Source of the DNA: Frankia sp. AgB1.9
Lineage (GTDB): Bacteria > Actinomycetota > Actinomycetes > Frankiales > Frankiaceae
Length of the DNA: 64,000 nucleotides
Reading direction: 5' to 3'
NCBI RefSeq assembly: GCF_016786355.1
Contig: NZ_JADWYX010000032.1
Coordinates: forward strand, 1-64,000
The position numbers and the translations under genes were made by a program. Each line of letters opens with the position of its first letter. Within the stretch, counting starts at the first letter, position 1. Under the pieces are notes generated by a model, which worked only from the letters and a program-made list of their open reading frames with translations, ran no database searches and had not been told where the DNA came from. Below are positions 27,201 through 34,575 of the stretch, piece after piece.

Positions 27201-28362
27201 GCGCCCGGCCGTCGACTTCGGCCTCGGCTGGTACCCGCCGGAGGGGGGCAGGGTCCGGCAGTGGCGCTGGTCGTCCGGCAGGGCGATCCTCTCGATCTCC
27301 GCCGGCGGCCGGCGGGCGCTGCGCGCCGAGTTCGGCCGCCCCGGCGCCCCGACCGGCACCCCGCTGCGCATCCTCGCCCCGAACGGCGACACGATCGCCA
27401 AGATCGACGTCGGCGCGGAGTTCGTCGGGCACGACATCCCGCTGCCGGAGTCCGAGGTCGGCACCGAGATCACGCTGGTCAGCGAGCCGTTCACGCCGGG
27501 GGCGGCGGACGTCCGCGAGCTGGGCATCGCGATCAGCCGGCCCCGGCTGGTGGACGCCCAGGAGAGCCTGCCGGCAAAGGTCGCGCTGCGCTTCCCGTGG
27601 CTGCTGCGCGACCCGCACGACCTCGCCTGGCTGGACCGCTACGACGTCGTGATGGCGAACTCCGACTTCACCCGCACCTGGATTCGCCGGATGTGGCGCA
27701 ACGAGGCCGACGTCCTCTACCCGCCGATCCAGGTCGAGCGGCTGCGTCCGGCGCCCGTGCGGGAGAAGTCCATCATCACGGTGGGCCGCTTCTTCGCGCC
27801 GGGCCTCGGGCACGCCAAGCGGCAGCTGGAGATGGTCCAGTGGTTCGCCGAGCTCCACAACGCCGGCGCACTGCCCGGCTGGACGCTGCACGTCGTCGGT
27901 GGCATGGAGGACTCGCAGCAGAACTACGTCGAGCAGGTCCGCGCGGCCGGTGCCGGCCTGCCGGTCGAGCTGCACCCGAACGCGCCCCGGCCGGAGGTCG
28001 AGCGGCTGCTCTCGACGGCCTCGGTGTTCTGGTCGGCGACGGGCTGGGGCGAGGACGAGCGACGCAAGCCGTGGACGGCCGAGCACTTCGGGATGACGAC
28101 GGTCGAGGCGATGGCCGGCGGCTGCGTCCCGGTGGTCATCGACCGGGCCGGGCAGCGGGAGATCGTCCGGCACAGCATCGACGGCTTCCGCTGGACCGAG
28201 CCGGAGCAGCTGATGTCGTTCACCCGCCGGCTCGCCGCCGAGGAGGGGCTGCGGTCCCGGCTGGCCGAGGAGGCGGTCGAGCGGGCCCAGCTGTTCTCCG
28301 ACGAGGCGTTCGCGGAGCGCTGGCGGACGATCGCCAGCCGTCACCACCTGTACGAAGGCTGA
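24250..28362 (+). CDS. Giant GT-B glycosyltransferase with 850-residue disordered N terminus
   Basis: A 1370-residue protein. Residues 1-853 are low complexity, rich in Asp, Pro, Glu and Ala, with short repeats such as EPTPAV x3 (24919-24970) and SQPE(V/A) x3. The catalytic part starts at RQVRAAVYNRFWHSMGGGER (residue 854), with NGSYMSRIPTRS, MANSDFTRTWIRRMW, SIITVGRFFAPGLGHAKRQL and EHFGMTTVEAMAGGCVPVVI, a family-4 donor site (E-x7-E altered to F-G-M-T-T-V-E). Between its halves, about 990-1100, lies a beta-rich insertion with GWYPPEGG, WRWSSGRAIL and FTPGAADVRELGIAIS. ATGA overlap with the gene before and four bases to the gene after place it in the export operon. Confidence 0.88.
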   Translation: MTDRPDERDRPETPDPADSDGGTPRGYGADRPGAGSFGRDQLPPPATDDAITFDPLDPLGLSRLGPLDQFDRPDPLDQPTRLDPFARPEWITGDAFDTGRPGGEDRAIELPGAADLERFLRPDEPSDRPGRLSPLASLDPLPPLYPREPSAPLEPSAPFDATPPAAAPVPPADSGPGAHLPAARPVGEPVEGLVIDRATGLPVELPSRVTPEPRLTGAARRAEPTPAVEPTPAVEPTPAVVVDQVTDTDADQALDVDLREPPDDLPRWDPLSDDLPEELAAGLAAEPVADDAPLPRRRPPWSDGPDTDPAEVGWFDISRADAGQMEVSQPEVSQPEASQTEADRPDAGRPTDAATPVFTDQDTTAVPRSRLASFLAGVSAAAVNDAAPSESGPVAHTPAERVPVERMPVESGPADRADEDPAPSPASPDLTAGDDLPASDDLPASVDLPASADQPDRLGGAPTTAPSASADPLDDLVFEPFPTEPVTPFPGGDFDLLAERFPAPDTLPGSSYPTFDPVGDIRVSVGPDGLPFADERVIDADDFLDVDHGFQPAPAAAADPAPVADDHPVAPDADVLDADEEPPAPVADNVPAGSGVQTVMSQGVFVDPSGAAPPAETSEPAPLPTASSVPSQPVIDEPARPEPPAAEEPPATEEPVATEEPTVAEAPVVEEPLAEAHDGPTGDANHGETAAGDENQDAANPPGPVHPDHPSDLAFMTYSGFAGSRRHVGFQVGSLPEPAVPDRGVPNLVTPEPAAAALVTDGPQAHDEPAGANTLTNAEPIEPRLNEDEPAPLPAAITTTAEAEPIVEPEAPSRDEPASQPDPRPRPETAERPAAYREPEPAGQPGPSVVPSGRQVRAAVYNRFWHSMGGGERHNGMIAQVMAGDGANVDILGHSDVDLAKLGAHLGLDLSGCRYVRIPDRGEDDLSVLSGEYDLFINGSYMSRIPTRSRKAAYLCFFPTPFDHDMAAWRKAAVRSAGPLLRGVRPAVDFGLGWYPPEGGRVRQWRWSSGRAILSISAGGRRALRAEFGRPGAPTGTPLRILAPNGDTIAKIDVGAEFVGHDIPLPESEVGTEITLVSEPFTPGAADVRELGIAISRPRLVDAQESLPAKVALRFPWLLRDPHDLAWLDRYDVVMANSDFTRTWIRRMWRNEADVLYPPIQVERLRPAPVREKSIITVGRFFAPGLGHAKRQLEMVQWFAELHNAGALPGWTLHVVGGMEDSQQNYVEQVRAAGAGLPVELHPNAPRPEVERLLSTASVFWSATGWGEDERRKPWTAEHFGMTTVEAMAGGCVPVVIDRAGQREIVRHSIDGFRWTEPEQLMSFTRRLAAEEGLRSRLAEEAVERAQLFSDEAFAERWRTIASRHHLYEG

Positions 28363-28366
28363 CCAG

Positions 28367-29569
28367 ATGAGCGGCGCGGCCGAAGCGCCGCTGCGGGTCG
28401 TCCTCGACGGCACCCCGCTGCTGGGCCAGCGCACCGGGGTCGGCCGGTACGTCGAGAACCTGCTCGCCGGGCTCGCGGATCTGGTCGACGAGCGCGACGA
28501 GCCTGGCTGTCCCCTGGAGCTCGCCGCCACCGCGTTCACCTGGCGAGGCCTCGCCGGACTCGCCCAGGCGCTGCCGCCCGGGGTCGCCCCGGCCGCCCGG
28601 CGCGCGCCGGCCCGATTGCTCCAGGAGTCCTGGGCCCGCGGCGAGCGGCTGCCGGTCGAGCTGTTCACCGGCCGGGCCGACGTACTGCACGCCACCAACT
28701 TCGTGCTCCCGCCAGTGCGCGGTGCCCGTGGCGTGCTCACCGTCCACGACCTGTCCTATCTGCGGACCCCGGACGCGGTCAGCACGGCGTCCGCCCGGTA
28801 CACGACGCTGGTCCCCCGGGGCCTGCGCCGGGCCGCCGCCGTGATCACCCCAAGCCAGGCCGTCGCCGACGAGGTCATCGGCGCCTACCGGCTGCACCCC
28901 GACCTCGTGACGGTGACCCCGCTGGGCGTCGACGGCGCCTGGTTCGACGCGCGGCCGCCGTCCCAGGACTGGCTGCGCGCGCACGGCATCCCCGAGCGCT
29001 ACCTGCTGTTCGTCGGCACCGCCGAGCCACGCAAGAACCTGGCTGCGCTGCTGTCCGCGCTGCGTGGCCTGCACGGCAGCTACCGGGACATCCCCCCGCT
29101 GGTGCTCGTCGGCCCCGCGGGCTGGGGACCGGCCCTGGACACGGCCGGCCTGCCCGAGGGCGCGGTCATCACCGCCGGCTATCTCGACCCCGCTGACCTG
29201 CGCACCGCCGTCGCGGGCGCGGTCGCGTTGTGCTTCCCGTCCCGGTACGAGGGGTTCGGGCTGCCGCCGCTGGAGGCGCTCGCCGCCGGCACCCCGGTCG
29301 TGGCCGTCGACATCCCGGCGGTGCGCGAGGTGACCGCCGCGGTCGTCGGCCGGGCCGTGCGGCTGGTACCGCCGGCCGACGTCGACCGCCTCGCCGACGC
29401 GCTGCTGGATGTCATCGACGGGGGTTACGCCGGCCTCGCGGACGGCCCGACCCGCGGCGCCGAGCCGGCCGGCCCGCGCGAGGCCGGCCGGGCCCACGCC
29501 CGCACCTTCACCTGGCGGCGCACCGCCCGCCTGACCGCCGAGGTCTACCGCCGGGCCGCGCGGTCCTGA
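28367..29569 (+). CDS. GT-B glycosyltransferase (family 4 type)
   Basis: About 400 residues. LRVVLDGTPLLGQRTGVGRY carries the acceptor-side glycine loop; TVHDLSYLRTPDAVS, ITPSQAVADEV, FVGTAEPRKNLAALLSAL and RYEGFGLPPLEALAAGTPVV follow in the order expected for mannosyltransferase-like family 4 enzymes, with an intact E-x7-E. Closest in the window to the gene at 21-1151. It starts four bases after the giant glycosyltransferase stops, with GAAGG eight bases before the ATG, and is the last gene of the export operon. It converges on the MFS gene with only six bases between. Confidence 0.92.
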   Translation: MSGAAEAPLRVVLDGTPLLGQRTGVGRYVENLLAGLADLVDERDEPGCPLELAATAFTWRGLAGLAQALPPGVAPAARRAPARLLQESWARGERLPVELFTGRADVLHATNFVLPPVRGARGVLTVHDLSYLRTPDAVSTASARYTTLVPRGLRRAAAVITPSQAVADEVIGAYRLHPDLVTVTPLGVDGAWFDARPPSQDWLRAHGIPERYLLFVGTAEPRKNLAALLSALRGLHGSYRDIPPLVLVGPAGWGPALDTAGLPEGAVITAGYLDPADLRTAVAGAVALCFPSRYEGFGLPPLEALAAGTPVVAVDIPAVREVTAAVVGRAVRLVPPADVDRLADALLDVIDGGYAGLADGPTRGAEPAGPREAGRAHARTFTWRRTARLTAEVYRRAARS

Positions 29570-29575
29570 CCCGGT

Positions 29576-31399
29576 TCAGTCGGCCGGGAAGACGACCCCG
29601 TCGGCGCTCGACACGGTCACGGTCGCTGCGGCCGACGGCTGCGCCGGCAGCGGCGCGGCGTCGGACTGCGCCGGCACCTCGTCGACGTGGACGTAGCGGC
29701 CACCGCGCAGCAGCGACGCGGCGGCGGCGATCAGGGTGATGACGATCGCCATCGTGAAGACGATCACGAGACCGTGGTGGAACGGCGAGGCGATCAGCGA
29801 CGGGAAGAACTCCCTGCCCGTCAGGGTGTGCGCGTCGGCCGGCGGGATCTTGGCAAGGGTGTCCGAGCCAACCAGGTGCTCGACCGGGTTGTAACCGAGG
29901 AACGCGGCGAACAGGCTGCCCACCGGAGGAAGGGAACCAATCCGGGTCGCGACGTCCGCGGGCACGCCGTGGGAGGCCAGGCCGTCCGTCAGGGTCCGGG
30001 GCAGCACCGACGCGAGACCGGCGATCATCAGCGAGAAGAAGACGCCGATGGACAGCACGCTGCCCGAGTTCATGAACGTCGAGCGCATCCCCGAGGCTGA
30101 GCCGCGCATCTCGGCCGGGACCGCGTTCATGATCGCGGTGCTGTTCGGAGCGGCGAACAGCCCCGAGCCGATGCCGATGAGCAGGAGCAGCAACGCGAAC
30201 GACGGGTAGTGGAAGTTCGTCGGGATCAGCAGCAGGCCCAGATACCCGGCCGCGGAGGCGACCAGTCCGCCGGTGGAGAACACCTTCGCGCCGTACCGGT
30301 CGGACAGCGCCCCGGACACCGGCCCGGCGACGAGGAAGCCGATCGTCAGCGGCAGCATGTAGATGCCGGCCCACAGCGGGGTCTGCTCGTAGTCGTAGCC
30401 GTGCAGCGGCAGCCAGATCCCCTGCAGCCAGATGATCAGCATGAACTGCAGGCCGCCACGGGCGACCGCGCCCAGCAACAGCGCGATGTTCCCCGCGGCG
30501 AACGAGCGGATCCGGAACAGGCCCAATTGGAACATCGGCTGCTCGGCCCTGGTCTCGATCACCGCGAAGATCCCGAGCACGACCACGCCGCCGATCAGCG
30601 CGGTGAGCACCTTGGGGTTCGTCCAGCCCATCATGTGGCCGCCGTAGGGCTGGATGCCGTAGGTGACTGCGGCGAGCAGCGAGGTCAGGCCGACGGCGAA
30701 GGTCAGGTTGCCCAGCCAGTCGATCTTCGCGGCGGTCCGCCGGCCGTTGTCCCGCAAACTGAGGTAGGCCCAGATGGTGCCGGCGATGCCGATCGGCACG
30801 TTCACCCAGAAGATCGCCCGCCAGTTCCACTCGGAGAGCACGCCACCGAGCACCAGCCCGAGGAACGAGCCGGCCAGGGCGGCGACCTGGTTGATGCCGA
30901 GCGCCATCCCGCGTCGGTTCGCCGGGAACGCGTCGGTGATGATCGCGGCCGAGTTGGCGGTCAGCATCGCGCCGCCGATGCCCTGCACGACCCGCATGAT
31001 GATCAGCCAAAGGGCGGCCTTCGACCCCGTCCACGGAGTGAGCGCCAGGGCCGCCGAGGCGACGGTGAAGACGGCGAAGCCGGCGTTGTAGATCCGGACC
31101 CGGCCGTACATGTCGCCGAGCCGGCCGAGCGAGACGACCAGGACGGCGACCACGACCATGTAGCCCATGAGCATCCACAGCAGGTAGCTGATGTTGCTGG
31201 GTTCCAGCGGGTCCAGCCCGATGCCACGAAAGATGGCCGGCAGCGAGATGATCACGATCGAGGCGTCGATCGTGGCCATCAGGACACCGACCGTCGTGTT
31301 CGACAGCGCGACCATGGCGTAGCGCCGGCTCCGGGCGTCGTCCGGGCCGTCTGAGGTGGTGGGGGCCGAGCTGTCCGGTGAGGCGGGCCTCGCGGTCAT
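29576..31399 (-). CDS. MFS drug transporter, DHA2 type (14 spans)
   Basis: About 607 residues with fourteen predicted spans, the size of proton-coupled multidrug efflux pumps of the DHA2 family. Landmarks: LMATIDASIVIISLPAIF in span 1, GRLGDMYGRVRIYNAGFAVF (motif A), MRVVQGIGGAMLTANSAAII (motif B region), LGLVLGGVLSEWNWRAIFWV (motif C region). An extended frame runs to 31762; the ATG at 31399 with GGAGGGGAG about eleven bases ahead is preferred. Substrate unknown. No regulator is adjacent on this strand; it diverges from the DGPF/sigma pair over a 449-base region. Confidence 0.9.
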   Translation of the reverse strand: MTARPASPDSSAPTTSDGPDDARSRRYAMVALSNTTVGVLMATIDASIVIISLPAIFRGIGLDPLEPSNISYLLWMLMGYMVVVAVLVVSLGRLGDMYGRVRIYNAGFAVFTVASAALALTPWTGSKAALWLIIMRVVQGIGGAMLTANSAAIITDAFPANRRGMALGINQVAALAGSFLGLVLGGVLSEWNWRAIFWVNVPIGIAGTIWAYLSLRDNGRRTAAKIDWLGNLTFAVGLTSLLAAVTYGIQPYGGHMMGWTNPKVLTALIGGVVVLGIFAVIETRAEQPMFQLGLFRIRSFAAGNIALLLGAVARGGLQFMLIIWLQGIWLPLHGYDYEQTPLWAGIYMLPLTIGFLVAGPVSGALSDRYGAKVFSTGGLVASAAGYLGLLLIPTNFHYPSFALLLLLIGIGSGLFAAPNSTAIMNAVPAEMRGSASGMRSTFMNSGSVLSIGVFFSLMIAGLASVLPRTLTDGLASHGVPADVATRIGSLPPVGSLFAAFLGYNPVEHLVGSDTLAKIPPADAHTLTGREFFPSLIASPFHHGLVIVFTMAIVITLIAAAASLLRGGRYVHVDEVPAQSDAAPLPAQPSAAATVTVSSADGVVFPAD

Positions 31400-31848
31400 C
31401 GTGGGTGCGACTCCCCTCCGGGCCCAAGCCATGGCGTCACGGCGCGCGGGGACGAGACGTCCCGCCCGAGACTCGACGCCGTCCGCGAGTTCCTGGCCGC
31501 GCACGGCCCGAGCGGGGCTCTCCCCGCCGCGACCGGCGCCTGTCGGCCAGGCAGCCGGGGCACCGGCGGACGTGGTCCGCGGCACCCGGGCTGGTCCCGC
31601 ACGCGCAGCCACCGGCGGGCCCGACAGGCCGGCGGCACATGCTTGCTTAACCAAAGCTAACAATCCAAAGCGGCCGACGCTATCCCCGCCAAGCCGGCAA
31701 CCTGGGCAAACGGCCACAAACCACTGCGATGACTGACGCGGGCAGAACCCGAGAAGAATCACTAGCGGGGTGTCGATTCGGCCCGAGGCCGTTCGTCGGA
31801 CCGTTGAGTGGCCCGAACGGCGGGCCCCGCGATGACAGGGGACACGCG
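31400..31848. promoter_or_regulatory. Divergent intergenic region with an A/T-rich patch
   Basis: No convincing gene. A patch at about 31638-31672 (gcttgcttaaccaaagctaa and following) is much richer in A/T than its surroundings and contains near-repeats gcttaac and gctaac, so it is the most likely place for promoter or operator sequence for the MFS gene, the DGPF gene, or both. Confidence 0.4.
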
Positions 31849-32196
31849 ATGGCGCAGTACCTGATCCTGATCTACGAGAACGAGGCCGGCTACGCCGAAG
31901 GCGACGAGGCGGTCTATGGCCGGGTCATGCAGGGGCACATCACCTTCAACGAGAAGAACGCCGCGGCGGTGAGCGGCGGCAACGCCCTGCAGCCGGAGGC
32001 GACCGCGACCTCGATCCGCTCGGACGGTGCCGGCGGGTTCGCCGTCACCGACGGGCCGTTCGCCGAGACCAAGGAGGCCCTCGGCGGCTACTACCTGGTC
32101 GAGGCGGCCAACCTGGACGAGGCGATCGCGATCGCCAAGGAGGTTCCGGCCGAGTTCGGCGGCGTCGAGGTCCGCCCGATCCGGGTCTTCAACTGA
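31849..32196 (+). CDS. DGPF (YCII-related) domain protein
   Basis: A 115-residue protein beginning MAQYLILIYENEAGYAEGDE and containing VTDGPFAETKEALGGYYLVE, the DGPF signature of YCII-related proteins, followed by ANLDEAIAIAKEVP and ending VEVRPIRVF. This small alpha/beta domain has no agreed reaction. Its gene is followed 46 bases later by an ECF sigma factor of the type normally paired with it (ECF42), so it probably takes part in that sigma factor's output or signalling. The ATG follows AGGGGA; the frame is open to 31729 but upstream residues are not DGPF-like. Confidence 0.9.
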   Translation: MAQYLILIYENEAGYAEGDEAVYGRVMQGHITFNEKNAAAVSGGNALQPEATATSIRSDGAGGFAVTDGPFAETKEALGGYYLVEAANLDEAIAIAKEVPAEFGGVEVRPIRVFN

Positions 32197-32242
32197 GCCG
32201 GACCGGCCCACGACGATCGTCTGACGCGGCCGGCGCGGCCGG

Positions 32243-33682
32243 ATGACGGAGGACCCGAGCCCGGGTGCCTCCGACCGGGAGGGCCGCGGTTCGCGCGCGG
32301 CCGCGGCCGCCGAGGTGGCGGCCGCGGTCGCGGACGCGCACCGGCGCGAGTGGGCGTTCGTGCTCGCCGCAACGGTGCGCGTCACCCGCGACCTCGACCT
32401 CGCGGAGGAATGCGTCCAGGACGCCTACGCCCGCGCGCTGACCGCGTGGGCCGGCGAGGGAATCCCGACCCGGCCTGGCGGCTGGCTCACGACCGTCGCC
32501 CGTAACCGGGCCCTGGACCTCTTGCGGCGGGACGCGACGCTGCGCCGCAGCCTCCCGCTGCTGCTGGAGGACGAGACCGAGCCGAGTCCGGAGGAGGGCC
32601 TGCTCGCGTCGCCCGGATCGCTTCACGGTCCGGCCAACCGCGGCCCGGCCGGGTGGCTGCCAGCCCGCGCGGCCAGGGCGCGGCCCGCTGGAGACCTTTC
32701 CGAGCTACCGATGGTCCCGGGCGCCGCCGACGACCGGCTGCGGCTGATCTTCATCTGCTGCCACCCGGCGCTGGCGCCCGAGGCACGGGTGGCGCTGACG
32801 TTGCGGCTGTTGTGCGGGCTCACGACGGTCGAGGTCGCGCGGGCGTTCCTCGTCGCCGAGACCACGATGGCCGCCCGGATCACCCGGGCCAAGAAGAAGA
32901 TCACCGCGGCCCGCATCCCGTATCGGCTGCCACCCGCGCAGGAGCTGCCCGAGCGGGTCGACGCGGTGCTCACCGTCGTCCACCTGCTCTTCACCACCGG
33001 CCACACCGCGCCCGCCGGGGCGGACCTGGTGCGCCGCGACCTGGTCGAACGGGCCGTCGACCTGGCCAGGATGCTGCGGCTGCTGCTGCCGGACGACCCG
33101 GACGTCGCCGGCCTGCTCGCCCTGATCCTGCTGACCGACGCCCGCACCGCCGGACGGGTCGGGCCGGACGGGCGGCTGCTGCTCCTGGCCGAGCAGGACC
33201 GGGCCCAGTGGGACCGGGCCGCGATCGACGAGGGCCTCGGGCTCGTGCGCGCGGCGTTGGTGCGCCGGGGGCCGCGGCCCGGGCCGGGGCCGGCCAGGCT
33301 GCCCGGCCGGTTCCCGTTGATGGCCGCGATCGCCGCCGTCCACTCCGCGTCGCCGAGCTGGGCTGACACCGACTGGCGGGAGATCGTCGGCCTCTACGAC
33401 CTGCTGGCGCACCGCTGGCCGTCACCGGTGGTGGCGCTGAACCGCGCGGTCGCGGTCGGCTTCGCCGACGGGCCGGCGGCCGGCCTCGCCGCCCTCGACG
33501 AGCTCGCCGCCGAGCCTCAGCTCGCCGGGTACGGCTACCTGCCCGCCGCCCGGGCCGACTTCCTGCGCTCCCTCGGCCGGGTCACCGAGGCCCGCCTCTC
33601 CTACGAGGAGGCGCTGATGCTCACGGAGAACAAGGTCGAGCGCGACTTCCTCGCCGGGCGGCTGGCGGAGCTGGGCCGCTGA
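32243..33682 (+). CDS. ECF sigma factor, ECF42 type, with C-terminal TPR-like domain
   Basis: About 479 residues. Sigma region 2 is RVTRDLDLAEECVQDAYARA to GWLTTVARNRALDLLRRDAT; region 4 includes LTLRLLCGLTTVEVARAFLV and TTMAARITRAKKKI. A 200-residue helical C-terminal extension follows, with SPVVALNRAVAVGFADGPAA and an ending VERDFLAGRLAEL, as in ECF42 sigma factors, which lack an anti-sigma factor and are linked to DGPF genes. The linker between regions 2 and 4 is longer than usual, with a Gly/Pro/Ala/Arg-rich stretch (about residues 125-155). Likely directs RNA polymerase to the promoter of its own DGPF gene and perhaps nearby genes. Confidence 0.92.
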   Translation: MTEDPSPGASDREGRGSRAAAAAEVAAAVADAHRREWAFVLAATVRVTRDLDLAEECVQDAYARALTAWAGEGIPTRPGGWLTTVARNRALDLLRRDATLRRSLPLLLEDETEPSPEEGLLASPGSLHGPANRGPAGWLPARAARARPAGDLSELPMVPGAADDRLRLIFICCHPALAPEARVALTLRLLCGLTTVEVARAFLVAETTMAARITRAKKKITAARIPYRLPPAQELPERVDAVLTVVHLLFTTGHTAPAGADLVRRDLVERAVDLARMLRLLLPDDPDVAGLLALILLTDARTAGRVGPDGRLLLLAEQDRAQWDRAAIDEGLGLVRAALVRRGPRPGPGPARLPGRFPLMAAIAAVHSASPSWADTDWREIVGLYDLLAHRWPSPVVALNRAVAVGFADGPAAGLAALDELAAEPQLAGYGYLPAARADFLRSLGRVTEARLSYEEALMLTENKVERDFLAGRLAELGR

Positions 33683-33780
33683 CGACAGCTCTTGCGGAGC
33701 CGGGCCGGGCCGCCGCACGCTTCGGTTCGCCTCCCCGCCATCGCCGGGAGGGCGGGGCGACCGGTGGAGGTGACCACGGC

Positions 33781-34563
33781 ATGGCGACGCTGGCCGGGGG
33801 CGGGCAGGAACGGGTGTTAGCCGGCAAGGTCGCGATCGTGACCGGGGCCGGTCAGGGTGTCGGGCAGGGGATCGCCCTGGCGCTCGCCGGCGCGGGGGCG
33901 CACGTCGCGGTCTGCGGGCGCACCGAGGCGACGATCGACGCCACCCGGGCCGCGATCGAGGCCCGGGGCGCCAGGGCGGTCGCGGTCCGCTGCGACGTGA
34001 TGGTTCCCGCCGACCTGGGCCGCCTGGTGGCCCGGACCGTCGAAGCGTTCGGAACGGTCGACATCCTGGTCAACTCGGCGATGGTCGTCCCAGCGGGCAC
34101 GCTGCTGGAGATCAGCGAGGAGGCCGTCGCGGCGGGCTGGGAGTCCGGCCCGCTCGCCGCTCTGCGCCTGATGCGGCTGTGTCACCCCTACCTGCGTGGC
34201 GGAGGCACCGTCATCAACGTCTCGTCCAGTGCCTCGGTGAACCCGTCGACGCACAGCCGGGGCGTGTACGCGGCGACGAAGGCCGCGCTGAACGCGCTTT
34301 CCCGCGGCGCCGCGAACGAGTGGGGCCCCGACGGCATCCGGGTCAACACGATCTTCCCGCTCGCCAGCTCCCCCGCGCTGCGGCGCTTCGCCGCGGAGGA
34401 GCCCGACGCGATGGCCGACGTCATCGCCGGCATCCCGCTGCGGCGCCTCGGCGACCAGGAGACCGACATCGGCGCGGCCGCCGTCTTCCTCGCGAGCCCC
34501 GCCGCCGCCTACATCACCGGCGCCATCCTGCCCGTGGACGGCGGTGCCGCCTACGTCCGGTAG
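33781..34563 (+). CDS. SDR family oxidoreductase
   Basis: A classical short-chain dehydrogenase/reductase, 260 residues. VAIVTGAGQGVGQGIALAL is the NAD(P)-binding glycine motif, CDVMVPADLGRL the adenine-contact aspartate region, VDILVNSAMVV the NNAG-like strand (here NSAM), VINVSSSASVN the catalytic Ser, and YAATKAALNAL the Y-x3-K. The C terminus VFLASPAAAYITGAILPVDG is typical of 3-oxoacyl-ACP-reductase-like enzymes. Substrate unknown. Good ribosome site GGAGG before the ATG. It carries a TTA leucine codon at 33817-33819, rare in DNA this GC-rich. Converges on the DUF2142 gene with 12 bases between. Confidence 0.9.
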   Translation: MATLAGGGQERVLAGKVAIVTGAGQGVGQGIALALAGAGAHVAVCGRTEATIDATRAAIEARGARAVAVRCDVMVPADLGRLVARTVEAFGTVDILVNSAMVVPAGTLLEISEEAVAAGWESGPLAALRLMRLCHPYLRGGGTVINVSSSASVNPSTHSRGVYAATKAALNALSRGAANEWGPDGIRVNTIFPLASSPALRRFAAEEPDAMADVIAGIPLRRLGDQETDIGAAAVFLASPAAAYITGAILPVDGGAAYVR

Positions 34564-34575
34564 CCGGTCAGACGA

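Noticed and set aside
25648-28740. Antisense open frame of about 1030 codons opposite the giant glycosyltransferase
   Set aside because: High-GC mirror frame: composition is Arg/His/Gly/Val-rich, no family motif, and the sense strand carries a recognisable enzyme with coupled neighbours.
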